A stretch of 64,000 nt of DNA from positions 3,461,001-3,525,000 of the forward strand of contig CP126206.1 of NCBI GenBank assembly GCA_030272155.1, read 5' to 3'. This document shows, one piece after another, positions 44,001 through 62,439 of the stretch. The translations under genes were made by a program, and so were the position numbers. The stretch comes from Tetradesmus obliquus (lineage: Eukaryota; Chlorophyta; Chlorophyceae; Sphaeropleales; Scenedesmaceae). The notes under the pieces are model-generated. The model was given only the letters and a program-made list of their open reading frames with translations. It made no database searches and had not been told where the DNA came from. How positions within the stretch are numbered: position 1 is the first letter of the stretch; every line of letters starts with the position of its first letter.

Positions 44001-46459
44001 ACCAATGCTCCAACTTGCGCCAGCAGCAGATGAAGCCAGGTTGTGTGCGCATGGCTTGCACAGCTGCCTTCTGATGTTACTACCCATTATGCTGTTCACA
44101 GCTGATAAACATGTATGCCGTTTGTGATTTTGAGGCTGCACACTACGTTGCTGCCCACCTGCGTAGGTCCTGCAAAGCGAGGCGATGCAGTAGGGCTGGG
44201 GCCCCACACCTGGCCGGGAGCAGAGGAGCCACTGGGCGTCATTGCTCTGGGTGGGGGAGCAGGCACAGGGCTGGCAGCACCTGCAGGAGCAGCGCAGCGG
44301 CCGGGAGCGGAGGAGCCACTGGGCGTCACGTTCAGATGCAAACTCGAGTGTGCTGCTCTGGTTCAAACAACCTGCTGCGCACAGTGTGTATGTGCTAGTT
44401 GCAGCCCCAGCAGTGCTGGACCCGGGCGCATGCAGACACACCGAGCACAGCTGATGATGACTCGGGCCCCTACAATCCTGCAAGCAAAGAACATCGAATG
44501 GACTAACCTGACAGCCGCCCATCAGCGTTGCCGTAGCTGTTGTAGCCATCTCCATTGCCACGTGGCGGAGGTGGTGGCTGCGCGCCCAGGACGCCATGCT
44601 GCTGGTGAGCAGGCGGCGGCACAGGCGGCGGCGGCGGCTGCACTGCACCGCCCAGCATGGCACCAACGTCACTGCTGCTGCACTCTGCAGCGCTTCGCCC
44701 CATCACATCGCTACCGCAGAAGCTGCCATTTGCGTGCAGTCCCATGTTGGAGCCTTGCAGCATAGGAGGCAGGACCTCAGAGCCAACACTGGCCTGCATA
44801 TGCAACTGGTGCTGGTGCTGCTGCTGCTGCTGCAGAAGGCCAGCGGGCACATCACCACAGCTGTCTCCAAGCCCTAGGTCATTGGGCAGCTGCATCAGGT
44901 GACTGGGCCAGCCGCTGAGGCTGCCATTGGCTGCTCCAGCACGCGCTGCTGCAGCTGCAACTGCGATGTCGCTGCCAAGCTGCAGCTGCATGTTCTGCAT
45001 GCTTGCTGTGCCATCCTGTCCACCGGTGAAGCTGCAGTTGCTGCGAGGCGTGAGGGAGGTGCAATGTCCTGCAGGAGATGACACCCTGCGAACCATGCCT
45101 GCCATCTGCAGTTCTGCTGCGCTGCCGCTGCTGCTGCCTGCAGTGAAGGAGCCCCAGGGACTGCCTAGGCCTGCTGCCATCAGTCCTCCGTGTGTAGGCG
45201 TGCTGCTGTTGCTGTGCGCGAGGCTCTGCATAGCTGCAATCTTGGCAAGGTCTTTCCGGGCAACTGCGCCGATTGAGCGCTGTGTCCAGAGCTGCGATGT
45301 GCTGAGGCCGCTGCCACTGACGAAGCTGCAGGAAGAGTAACATGAAGGGTGAAAAACAAGCACCACGGCTCAGCTTCTTGGCAACCAAGCTTGGGTGCTG
45401 CTCAACTTGCAGGAAAAGCATCCATCTAATAGCCATACAGTAGCCCATTGCAGGAGTTGCGGCAGACAAGCTCGCAGGAAACCCACAGCTCAGCAGCAGC
45501 TGTAACTTGCGTCATGTGCACCTGGTGCTGCGCACAACAGACACGCCTCACCTGTGCATGTGGCTTTCATCCATGCTGAGCTCTTCATCTTCCAGTGGGG
45601 TCAACATATCCATGCCAGTGTCGGGGTTCCACTCTGGGTGGCACGGCTCCAACTCAGGGAAGGCTCCTGCAAAGGCGTTGGCCTGCTGCGGCTGCATGCG
45701 CTGCTGCTGTGCTGCTTGGCTGGCTTCTTCTTCAACCAACGTGGCAAAGTAGCCAAGATGGTCTGGTAGCCCGGCTGGGATGCTCTCCAGTCGTGCCATT
45801 GGGCTGCAAGCAATGCAGGGTTGGTTGCTGTGAACGAGAAGCAGAGACCATGGCCTGGCCAAGGTGCAGTTGGCAACCTAATCAATGCATGTCCGCCAGC
45901 GCAAGTTCGTTTCAGGGATGAGTGGTGCTTTTCAAGCAATTCCATTGAGTAAGGACTGCCGCCATTGCCATGTTGTTCTACCAGCCCCACTCACCTGTCT
46001 GCTTGCTGCAAGCCTGGCAAGTGCCCCACTGTGTAGGGCGCGATCTTCACGATGCTACCGTTCAGGCTGGCGCCGTCCAACGCCTGAATTGCAGCTGCAA
46101 CGCTTTCCTTTGCCAGGAATCGCACCAAGCACCGGCCACCGCCCACACCATTGCACCAGGCGATTGAACCATAAGGAGCAAGGCGCGCGCGAAGCTCCTG
46201 TTCGCTGCATGACCCACAGCCCTGCGAAAACCACATCAAACGCTTAACAATACGTGCTTATGCATTAAGTACACGACTGCAAGTGATGCTGGCAAGCAGA
46301 CGGCGTGAAAACGCTTTAGGATTGCAAGCTAGCATGCTGCTGCACTTCACGACCCACCTCAACCAATACAATGTGTTGGTCGGCTCCTGAAGCATCATTT
46401 TCCAGTTTTGACAGCGAATGCTGGGCATCCCTGGCTCCTGGAGCCCACGCTGACGCCAT
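41020..46459 (-). CDS. Large RRM RNA-binding protein with low-complexity regions (7 exons, 1394 aa)
   Basis: Minus-strand exons 46459-46358, 46221-45995, 45803-45552, 45325-44508, 44280-44159, 43920-42292 and 42054-41020 join in frame with GT-AG borders. The N-terminus ends in QHIVLVEGCGSCSEQELRAR and continues LAPYGSIAWCNGVGGGRCLV, then a RFLAKESVAAAIQALDG segment, a single RRM at residues ~29-105 with the β1-α1-β2-β3-α2 order. The long middle is rich in Pro, Gln, Ala, Gly and Met (SGSSAPG repeat in exon 5, PPPPPPGPPHPGY in exon 6). Around residues ~950-1080 a predicted helical stretch (LPELLSARAALVWLMVSAHG, VVVKRRKCREMAAMRESIRK) may be a second domain. The C-terminus is Gly/Arg/Ser-rich. 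A role in mRNA binding or RNP granules is inferred. Unlike its neighbours it has few intronic exon copies. Confidence 0.78.
44185..44345 (-). repeat. Duplicated SGSSAPG segment at RRM-gene exon 5
   Basis: acgcccagtggctcctc(c/t)g-ctcccggcc occurs twice on the minus strand, ~75 nt apart. One copy is inside exon 5 and one lies just upstream in the intron before the acceptor I chose (44281). It may be this gene's only exon-fragment duplication. Confidence 0.7.
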
Positions 46460-48459
46460 TGCCTGCTTCCTTCGCTACTGGCAACCGTACATCATGTGCT
46501 GTCCTTCAGGGGACTGCCTTACGACCCTATGAAACTCCTGTTATGAACCTTCGCAGCTAGGCAAGCTCAGCACAGGACGCGGCACTAAACGCTGGCAGTA
46601 GACACTAGCAAAGACATCGAAGCCACGCCAAGCACTACAAGAAACAACAAAACTTGTATTGATGGAGTCAGAAAGGCTATTATTCAAGCATTAATGAGCA
46701 AAAACGCAGGCGGTATGACAGTAACATGAGCGTGCACTGCAATGCACAGTGCACCCATCAGTGGACCAAGTACGCAACAACAAATATTATCAGGTATAAA
46801 ACATAATGATGTAAGAAGTGACGCAAGAATGGCTATGTCAGAAGGTCAAACCAGTCGCACGATCACGTGCTGTACAGCTTTGCGATGAAGGATGCCGCGT
46901 TGTTACGGCCTTCGGCCTGCAAATTTATTGATTGGTGGTTGTAGGAGTTTGGGGCATGTGCGAAGTGCTTGGAAATGAACGCCAAGAAATGCCAGAAATG
47001 CATCAGCTCGGTGTCAGACTGTGCCTCACGGTGAGCAGGCACGTGCCATGGCAATTCAGGTGCAAGAAGCACTGGACTGCAGCGATCCCGTAAACACCAG
47101 CAGGCTTTATTCGACTTGCACCCGTATTGTATGGTACAGTTCAGCTGGCACACAGCACAGTGAACAGCCTGCAGATTCTGCAGTGTCTGCTTCCACCGCT
47201 GGATTGTCATCATAGAAAGTGCTGCTAAAAAGTGCTGCTGTTGTGTGTGTTGTTGCTGCAGTTTGCAGCAGCTGCAGTAACATTGTAGCAATGTACTGAT
47301 TGCCGCACAGCGTGTGCTGCATGTGTTCATCAATTCCAACCAATGCCATTCTCTAGTGGCTAGAGACAGGAGCTTCAAATGTGTTGCTGTACAGTTGCCT
47401 GTCGGTGCTTCGCTTTGCAACAGCTGCCAGCGCGCAAAAGGTTGCATGGCAGCTTTGTTTTGCCGTTGACCTCTGATTTCTTGCTGAATCGGCTTAGGCC
47501 TACTGTTACGTTCGATGGGTGTGTTGGAGAAGTGACAGTCACTGTAAGTGCAGGTAGCAAGGGGATGTCTCAGTGTTTACTACACTCCCGCCGGTACATT
47601 TGGAGCACAACACAGCTAGCACTGCATATTCGGCTGTGCAAACACAACAACTGCCTGCAGCTGCCATCACCCTCATCATCATCATGTTACCCATCAAGCT
47701 GCCATCACCCTGTGGGTGAAGCACTCTGCCCAAGATCAAGCGGCCGATAGGTGCTGCCAAGGCTGATTACTTTCACTGCGGTCACAGCAGCCCACAAACA
47801 ATCAACCAGCACCTGCAGCAACAGTGACGCCATCGTCACGACCACCGGGGTGCATGCCAGCACATAACCAGCAGTGCAGCAACTGTGTGCCACACCATAT
47901 GATGATCAAGATGAGGTGTATTGTGAATCAATGACGATGCTATGCAGAGCAAGCATGGCAAGCAGCGTCCTTGCTGACCTGTGCACTTCAAATGCTCCTG
48001 CTTGTGAGGGGACGCATACTGGCAATGCTGTGCAAGTGCTTGTCAGACAACATGCCAATCTTGAGAAGACAGCGGCAGAACCGCAGCAAACAATTGATGG
48101 TGCAATGGTATATGGATGACAGTCCAACCTCCGGCCCGCCAGCAGTGTGTATTGGGGAGGAAACTTCATATGTCTGAACAAACCGCTGATAGATATGCAC
48201 ACGTGATATGAAAACATGCTGATGCCCGCACAACAGACACGCGCTGCCTGTCAGGCATCTACTTCACAACCAGACCAGACCAGTGCGAGTTCACGCCAAG
48301 GTTCAATATTCTGCAATTTTTGATGCAAGCCAATGCAGGGTGCCGTGCATGCACGTGACACCAAGCACCATGTGCTGCAGGGTAACCAAGTACTGCAGGG
48401 TGCCGAACATGCACTTGATGTCATATCACGTGCACTGGAATCAAGTACCAGGCACTGCA
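46460..48459. other. Spacer between the RRM gene promoter and katG 3' flank
   Basis: About 2 kb. The left part must contain the RRM gene's promoter and 5' UTR. No exon was recognised. The right part (48330-48460 and again after 48690) holds diverged units of accaagtactgcagggtgccg-aacatgcac, a short minisatellite interrupted by the retroelement below. Confidence 0.55.
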
Positions 48460-48695
48460 GGATACATTACATTACATTACATGCTCCACTCAACGAGGAG
48501 TGGGGACCCCAGTCAGGAGCCAACGAGAGGCTCATAGGGGGAGGAAACATCGAAGAACAACTCATCATCGTCCAAACCGTCAGACGAAAACGCAGAAAAA
48601 AACTCATCAGCATCATCAACAGCTTGAGCAATAGCCTGAGAGGACAGAAGGACCTCAGGATCAGTGTCCGGGTGACACCGCATCAGATCGGATAC
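48460..48695 (-). mobile_element. 5'-truncated non-LTR retrotransposon fragment with 6-bp target duplication
   Basis: The 224-bp insert 48466-48689 is flanked by ggatac on both sides (48460-48465, 48690-48695) and interrupts a minisatellite that aligns across the gap. Read on the minus strand it opens with ~58 codons ending DADEFFSAFSSDG...LVGS and a TGA. A short 3' UTR follows, then a tail of three (ATGTA)-type units next to the flank. A tandem-repeat tail plus 5' truncation plus short duplication is the signature of target-primed insertion. The encoded piece would be the C-terminus of the parent's protein; no RT motif remains. Confidence 0.6.
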
Positions 48696-48789
48696 CAAGC
48701 AGTGCAGGCTGCCGCGCCCACATGCACGTGCCCCACACATGCATGCACTAGCTGGGCATCGAATCGTAAGGTAGTCACCAGTGATCCAA

Positions 48790-48993
48790 TCAAGCATTCT
48801 TGCTGCACACGTTGCCTGCAGGGCCGTCAAACCTGTCAGCGTTCATCACCTTGGTCCACGCTCCTGCAAGCGGCTGCAGGAACTTGGCATTGTCCTGTGC
48901 ATACTCGCCAGCGTGGGCGGCGAAGGCCGGGCTGCGCTTGAGCGCGATGTCACTGGGCATCATGAACAACTTTGGGTTGCCAGTTGTCTGCAG
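48790..48993 (-). pseudogene. Copy of the katG terminal exon
   Basis: Minus-strand sequence encodes GNPKLFMMPSDIALKRSPAF, then AAHAGEYAQDNAKFLQPLAG and ends CSKNA-stop. It is ~85-88% identical to the last ~190 nt of katG and lies 60 nt beyond its stop. It has a CAG acceptor-like site at 48992, but the phase does not match katG exon 11, so it would not be a simple alternative last exon. Confidence 0.88.
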
Positions 48994-49050
48994 CACCACC
49001 CACTGCCGCCAACAGCAGCACATGTGACGCCCCTGCCATCTGTGATGTAA

Positions 49051-56878
<7,828 letters not shown>

Positions 56879-57666
56879 TTTTTGGGGATGGATCAGTGCA
56901 AACGCGCGCCTGTGGCTCCTGATCAGCGTAACTTCGGTCACACCCACCGTTGCGAGGGACCGTGGCAGGATCAGTTCGTTGATGGCGTGAAATCATAAAC
57001 AAGGCTACGACAACAAGCACGGTTGAGTGATCTAGCAGTATGAACGCGGATCGTGGGCCCAAAACTTTTGGGCCAAAAGAAACATTAGCAAAGAGTGTCG
57101 TCGCGACATCAAATCTGTCGTCAACTTGCTGGCCTGCAATACCTGGCACGTAGCAAGCCCTGTATGTAAAGTGAGATTAAAATAAATGAACTCGTTGAAT
57201 ACAGCGTGCTATCTGTGGGTGCTTGCAATTCAGTTCCTGTTCGGTCGCCCTTGCGACAGACTGCAATCTGGTGTGTTGCTGTTGGCGTAAAGTATGATTG
57301 ACTTCTTTTCCCGTACTCGTAAATACCTACAAACATGCAGCTACCTTCATGCTGCATACTTGTCAGTGTCACAACATGTTTTTCAGTCAAGCATGTTGCA
57401 CACCACCGTCAAAACAGGTCACCACCCTTATTTCCCTTAGTCAATGCGATACACAAAGAACATGCCAACGTACTACTGCATCTGCCTACATGCAGCAGCT
57501 TGGGGGAAGTTGTGCATGGGCTGCTGCTCACAGAGCACTAGTGCTCTGCAGCAGCAGTACTGCTGCTTCACTGCAAGCATGCTATGAGCCACCAGCCCAC
57601 ACTGCACAAAGCCAACAAACCCTGCAGTGCATACCAGCACTGCCTCCTCCCCCCACAACCTCCCTC
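56879..57666. other. Divergent-free spacer: katG 5' flank and retrotransposon 3' flank
   Basis: About 790 bp. The katG promoter and 5' UTR must lie at the left side on the minus strand. No TATA box or metal/redox-response motif stands out. No gene seen. Confidence 0.5.
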
Positions 57667-58758
57667 CTACGACCCATCAGCCGGCCAAGCGCGGTTCACC
57701 TGGATCAGCATGGCAGCCGAGATCCGCAACATGTCACGCAAGCCCAGGGTGTAGTAGCGGAGGTAGCACTCCGACTTCCAGTCACCCTGGAACCGCGTGA
57801 AGAACGGCGCCAGACCCGATGCAAGGGCCCCAGACGCACCACCACGCCGCAGCGAGTGTGACGCATACTGGCTGGGATCCAGCCCCAGCAGCGCCACCAG
57901 CTCCTTCACACCACTGGCCAAGCCGTCAAAAGTGAGCGGCTGCAGCACTCCATCCGCACCCCTAAACATGAAGAAAGGGTCAGTGGGGGCTGCGGGGTGC
58001 GCTGCCACATAATCCTGATACAAGCGAACAAGATCTAGCGGCGCACCCTTGCTGCCCGTCACAAAGATAACATGCTCCCCCTCGCGAAACTGCAGCGTCT
58101 TTGTCTCACGCAGCGTGAGGCGCAGCGCATACAGCTCAGGCACAAACACCACATCGCAGCGACGCAGGTGTTTGCACCCTTCAAATAAAGCACTGCTGCC
58201 AGGCACCAGGTTGGCCGTGCGCAGCATGCCAAACACGCCTATCACACAGGCAAGCACCAAGCACTGCACCCTGCTATCCCAGCCACGCTGCAGCTGCAGC
58301 ACCCAGCACAGCAGCATCTCCATGGTGATGGGGCGCTTGTGCTGCTGGCAGGCACCGCGCACCCGCCGGATGCCCTTCAGCTGCCGCTGCAGCAGCGTGT
58401 AGCCAGACCAATCGACCAGCCCAAACGACCCCAGATGGTACTTGAGGCCAGCCAGCTGATACTTGATGGTGTCGGCTGAACACGTGGCTGCAAGGAAGGC
58501 CGCATAGGCTTGCAGCAATCCTTCTGTGGGATGTAGCCAGCAGGGGTCCAGGGGCAGGCCGCACGCCAGCAGCCACCGCACGTAGTACAGGGCGGAATCA
58601 CTGTACTTGGCGGCTGTGCTGCCGGCAAGGCCCTGGCTGGAGTACGCCAGAGCCTGCAGCCCAAACAGGAGCAGCGCAGGTGTAGGCTGCACGCCTGCCA
58701 AACAACACACCGGTACACACGCAGAACATACATGATGCTGTAAGAGAGAGACGGCCAC
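57667..58758 (-). CDS. Tyrosine recombinase of a DIRS-like element
   Basis: The 363-codon frame has the tyrosine-recombinase catalytic core: R180 in VFGMLRTANL, H301-S-L-R304 in ASHSLRRGG, W327 in the GDWKSECYLRYY segment, and nucleophile candidate Y335 or Y336. The N-terminal ~150 residues (STAAKYSDSALYYVRWLLAC, AAFLAATCSADTIKYQLAGL) resemble the SAM-like core-binding domain. Such enzymes insert circular cDNA without target duplication. The first ~20 residues are Cys-rich and may not be used; an acceptor (tttggcag) near 58697 suggests the frame could be spliced onto the upstream RT frame. All catalytic positions look intact. Confidence 0.85.
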   Translation of the reverse strand: MAVSLLQHHVCSACVPVCCLAGVQPTPALLLFGLQALAYSSQGLAGSTAAKYSDSALYYVRWLLACGLPLDPCWLHPTEGLLQAYAAFLAATCSADTIKYQLAGLKYHLGSFGLVDWSGYTLLQRQLKGIRRVRGACQQHKRPITMEMLLCWVLQLQRGWDSRVQCLVLACVIGVFGMLRTANLVPGSSALFEGCKHLRRCDVVFVPELYALRLTLRETKTLQFREGEHVIFVTGSKGAPLDLVRLYQDYVAAHPAAPTDPFFMFRGADGVLQPLTFDGLASGVKELVALLGLDPSQYASHSLRRGGASGALASGLAPFFTRFQGDWKSECYLRYYTLGLRDMLRISAAMLIQVNRAWPADGS

Positions 58759-59001
58759 AAGAAAGATGTTGAATCAGGACAGGGGGGCCAAACCTGCCAT
58801 GAAGAAGCGGACTGCAGCGGGCATAATACACGTGAGCGGGGGCGATGCACAGGCAATGCAAAGAACGCAGCGACAGCATGTGCACATGCACAGCACGACC
58901 CAGACAAGACCAGGCCTCAATGCCATCCTGACGCTGCGGCAATCACCCCGCCCCGCCCAACCCGCTGCACCGCCCGCTGCCAGTTGCTGGCGGCTGACAC
59001 A

Positions 59002-60858
59002 TCAGCAAGGCTGCAGGAACGCCAGCGCAGGCACGGGGCTGCGGCCCTGCTGCCGCAGCCAGTCGCGCAGCGCTGAGCGGAAGGTACCCCATTCCTGCCG
59101 CGACGCTGCATCTGCCAGAACATTGGTGCTGCTGCTGATCCAGAAAGGCTGCAGCCGAAAATCCAGCTGCACCTCAAGTGTGAACAGCTGCAGCAGGTAC
59201 TGCAAGGCCTGCTCATAGCAGACCTTCCCCTTAACCGTCCCCTTGCTGAGCCAGGCGAAGACGTTGCTGTTGTCAACGCCCAGCTGCCAGTACCGGCCCT
59301 GCAGGTAAGAGCCGTACAGCCGCGCCATCACCAGCACAGCATACAGCTCCCATAGCTGGATCGGCGCCTCTACTGCCGGCGCATCCTCATACAGCTGCCG
59401 GCACGGCTGTGCTGTCAGGCCACAGAAGCCACCATCCACAAAGATCCCAATTCCTGGCACCTCGGTGTCCCAAACCCCGCAGGCGTCAGTGCTGAGAAGC
59501 TGCCAGGGGCGTGGCTGCCGGCCCAAAATGCTGCGGCAGCCATTGAACCGCTGCAGCGCTGCATGCCACCACCGCAAGGCCAGCCGCGCCTCGCTCCGCA
59601 GGTACACCTTGTGGTGCGGCTTACGGCACCGCAAGCCACACCGGCGGATGGGGTTAAGCAGCAGTGGGCCACCCCAAACCACGTCGCTGGCCCACTGAAG
59701 CCTGCCCACCACTGAATCCAGCTCCTGCTTGGTGCAGCGGCTGTTACTGCTGAACTGCTGCACCAGCTGCTGCAGCTGCGCCACACGCCCAGCTGTCAAA
59801 CGCAGCTGCATGCTGCAGCTGTCAATCTCCAACCCCAGCGTCTGCATCACCTGGGCAGGCGGTGCAGACTTGTGCAAGCTGGGCACAAAGCCAATGTGCA
59901 GCAGCGCTGCACACAAGACATGGAAGCCCAGCAAGCAGTGCAGACGGTCGCTGTCGAAGATATTAAAGTCATCCAGAAGCGCATACACCACCTGCCATCC
60001 CAGGCGCTGCATCAGCCTGACAAGCGCCTGGCTGAACCTGTCAGCCACCTCAGGCCCGTGTCGCAGGCCGAACAGCACCCGTGTGCCCCATACCTCAACC
60101 TCCGCTGCCTGGTCACCATTGCTGTGGCTGCTGCTGCCGCAGGTGCCGCTGCTGCTGCTGCTGCCAGAGCTGTGGTGGTCGCCGCTGCTGTTGTCACTGC
60201 TGGCGGCTGCCATGCCACCAGACAAAGACACTGCCGGCACCCGGAAGGCCAGGTACGGCCAATGCCAAGGGCTGGCCGGCAGCTGGTGGAAGTACGAATG
60301 CACATCCACCTTGCACATCCAGCCGCCAGGCTGCACTGCCTCTGCAAACTGCCGTGCTGTCATGAAGCGGCGGGGCTGGTAGCGAATGTGGTCATTAACA
60401 GCAGCGCCAGACGGTCGAGCAAAGTCATGTATACGACGAGCTCCAGTCGGCGCTGCTGCCGGCCCTTTGGGCACCACACCAGTGGCATGCACCCAAGGAG
60501 AGTGCACGCCAGCTGGGGGCACCGCCACGTGGCCTTCACTAAGCTCCTGTGCTGCCGCCTCTGCTGCAAACGCGGCAAGGCCAGGCCGCACAGAGTAGTT
60601 GGTGCAATCAAATGCTGGCACCACATGGCCGGGGTGCACAATAGGTACACCATCCTCTAGCCAGCGTACCAGCGCATCGCAGTCCGGGTCCCCGGCAAAC
60701 AACTGCCGTGCATGAGCTGCATTGAGGGGCCATCGACGGCGCTGCGCAGCCACCCAGTCCATGAGGCCCGGGCCCAACTGCTGCGGCTCTGGGCGGCTGC
60801 CAGACGTAGCGTCTGCTGGGTCGTCTACTCTGCAGTCCTTCAGCTGGGCTGGTGACAC
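59002..60858 (-). CDS. Reverse transcriptase-RNase H of a DIRS-like element
   Basis: The 618-codon frame carries RT motifs in order: VVPKGP...RRIHDFARP near the N-terminus, CKVDVHSYFHQLPASPW (first Asp), FGLRHGPEVADRFSQALV, the catalytic YALLDDFN (the Y-x-x-x-DD equivalent) and TLGLEIDS. An RNase H domain follows with STDACG, WELYAVLVMARLY, GVDNSNVFAWL and LADAASR, giving the usual Asp-Glu-Asp-Asp set. A Ser/Gly/His-rich insert at residues ~215-250 interrupts the palm. This pattern is that of DIRS/PAT elements rather than Ty3-gypsy, because the recombinase downstream is a tyrosine enzyme. The start is taken at the first Met; translation may begin upstream. Confidence 0.87.
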   Translation of the reverse strand: MSPAQLKDCRVDDPADATSGSRPEPQQLGPGLMDWVAAQRRRWPLNAAHARQLFAGDPDCDALVRWLEDGVPIVHPGHVVPAFDCTNYSVRPGLAAFAAEAAAQELSEGHVAVPPAGVHSPWVHATGVVPKGPAAAPTGARRIHDFARPSGAAVNDHIRYQPRRFMTARQFAEAVQPGGWMCKVDVHSYFHQLPASPWHWPYLAFRVPAVSLSGGMAAASSDNSSGDHHSSGSSSSSGTCGSSSHSNGDQAAEVEVWGTRVLFGLRHGPEVADRFSQALVRLMQRLGWQVVYALLDDFNIFDSDRLHCLLGFHVLCAALLHIGFVPSLHKSAPPAQVMQTLGLEIDSCSMQLRLTAGRVAQLQQLVQQFSSNSRCTKQELDSVVGRLQWASDVVWGGPLLLNPIRRCGLRCRKPHHKVYLRSEARLALRWWHAALQRFNGCRSILGRQPRPWQLLSTDACGVWDTEVPGIGIFVDGGFCGLTAQPCRQLYEDAPAVEAPIQLWELYAVLVMARLYGSYLQGRYWQLGVDNSNVFAWLSKGTVKGKVCYEQALQYLLQLFTLEVQLDFRLQPFWISSSTNVLADAASRQEWGTFRSALRDWLRQQGRSPVPALAFLQPC

Positions 60859-61268
60859 TGATGTTCGCAGTGACAGCTGCAGCCACCACCCGCCTGCGCG
60901 TATTGAAAGACTGAAACCACCCCTTCAAACATCAGCAATGCTATCAGGCATCCTTGCTGAACACGCGAGCCGATCTTGCTGCCACGCGCTGCATATGAGA
61001 TTCTGTAGTGACACCTCAAAATAATGGGATGTGTTCCAGTGTAACTCACTACTTTGAGTGGGGGTCTCCTGGTCCAGCTGGCCTGCACACGCTCCTTGCG
61101 TCACAGGTCCATCGCACAGGTCCATCGCTTGATGACATCATGTCACCAGTAGCATTATGCTATTAGTAGTACCAAGTTGTTGTGCCTGCATGGGCAGCCA
61201 GCTCAGAGCAGCAGGAAGCTGTGGGCGGGGGTCTCCTGGTCCAGCTTTGCTTGAAGGTGCGCAGCTTT

Positions 61269-61286
61269 GCATCTACTAGTAGATGC
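61269..61286. other. 18-bp perfect palindrome
   Basis: gcatctactagtagatgc is self-complementary. It lies 20-40 nt from one copy of the 20-bp repeat that may mark the retrotransposon's end. A related near-palindrome, ggcactactagtgcc, is at 61750-61764. Confidence 0.75.
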
Positions 61287-61456
61287 CAGAGTACTGCGTA
61301 TATATTCGTTCTTGTACAGTGCACGCTGTGCGCACAGGCTTCTAACAGTGTGCGTGCGGCAGCAGTGCACGCAACATGCTGCTGCAGGGATGCAGGGGTT
61401 GCATTATTGTCGCCTGTCGGTGTGGCAGCGCTGCTGGCATGCTGTGCGCATGAGCA

Positions 61457-61458
<2 letters not shown>

Positions 61459-61517
<59 letters not shown>
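61459..61517 (+). repeat. (CTG)n microsatellite
   Basis: About 19 uninterrupted CTG units followed by ctagcatg. No acceptor with downstream coding sequence was recognised here. Confidence 0.95.
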
Positions 61518-62439
61518 AGCATGTTGCTCACTGCGCGTCGGCTGACGCCAATGTGCCGCAGCGCCGGCTGCTGCTGGTGGTGGTGGTGGTGGCTACATAA
61601 TGCAGGGGTCATATGATTTAGTACTATTACAACATACTACACTGGCGGAGTGCACATCCAACAGATGTGCGCAGTATCACCCGCACCAGCGGAGTAGTGG
61701 CCAGCTGGGCCGCCCATGCTATAGGCTGCAGCCAGCTAGGCCGCCTAGTGGCACTACTAGTGCCTAGCTGAGCGAGTACCCGCGGCAGGGCGCAAGGCAA
61801 GTCCTGTGATTGCCACAGCATACCTGTGAGTCCATAGGGTGCTCGAAACAGCGGAAAGAAAACACCTAACCCGTTCGCAAAATGACGACGAAGAATGGAT
61901 GACGCCAGCACGGCCAGCATGGACAGTAGCAATCATGATGAGGGCCGAGGAAAGTATGCTCATCTGCCAGCTGGTTGGCATCACTACGGTAGGAACGGTG
62001 TACAAATGGTACAAGCTGCATCAGCAGCACCCGCAGCATACCACAGCACACACAGCAGATCAGGTGACACGATGTGAAAAGGACAGCAGCTGGATGTCAG
62101 CCTGCCAGGCTGGCTTGACCAGCAGCAGCAGGTGCAGCAGCCTGCTACGATGAAGGACAGCGGGGCAGCATCACAAGATGAACATGTTTATCCTGGGGTA
62201 GCATCGTGCGTATGCGTGCAGCACAACCCGAGCGGGACACCAGCACAACCCCGAGACATCAACCCCAACAACTGCCATGTTACTTTTACTTCACAGCTGG
62301 GAAGTGCTGCCTTTCCGCGGGATCTGCCATTCTGATTGACAGTGCGCTATCGTGTTGGTTGTGTCGAGCAGCTTTCAGCGCCCTCCCGCGTCCTACTCAG
62401 CGATCTCGAGCACCTCCTAGTCTGCAAGCACCCTCAGCA

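Larger units (their letters stand above)
57667..60858 (-). mobile_element. DIRS/PAT-like tyrosine-recombinase retrotransposon (ends not resolved)
   Basis: RT-RNase H and tyrosine recombinase follow each other on the minus strand, the order of PAT/DIRS-type elements. No DDE integrase, aspartic protease or LTRs were seen. Both frames are intact, so the insertion looks recent or recently functional. A gag-like frame should lie at the right-hand (5') side near 60900-62000 but was not identified. A 20-bp block (gggggtctcctggtccagct) occurs at 61060-61079 and 61227-61246 and may belong to the terminal repeats. Confidence 0.8.
60859..62439. other. Retrotransposon 5' flank and upstream region of the next gene
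   Basis: About 1.6 kb. It contains the duplicated 20-bp block at 61060 and 61227, the direct repeat caggtccatcgc (61103-61127), an 18-bp perfect palindrome (61269-61286) and a (CTG)19-20 run at 61459-61517. No gag-like zinc knuckle or coiled coil was recognised. The region to the right should contain the promoter and 5' leader of the gene starting at 62440. Confidence 0.5.
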
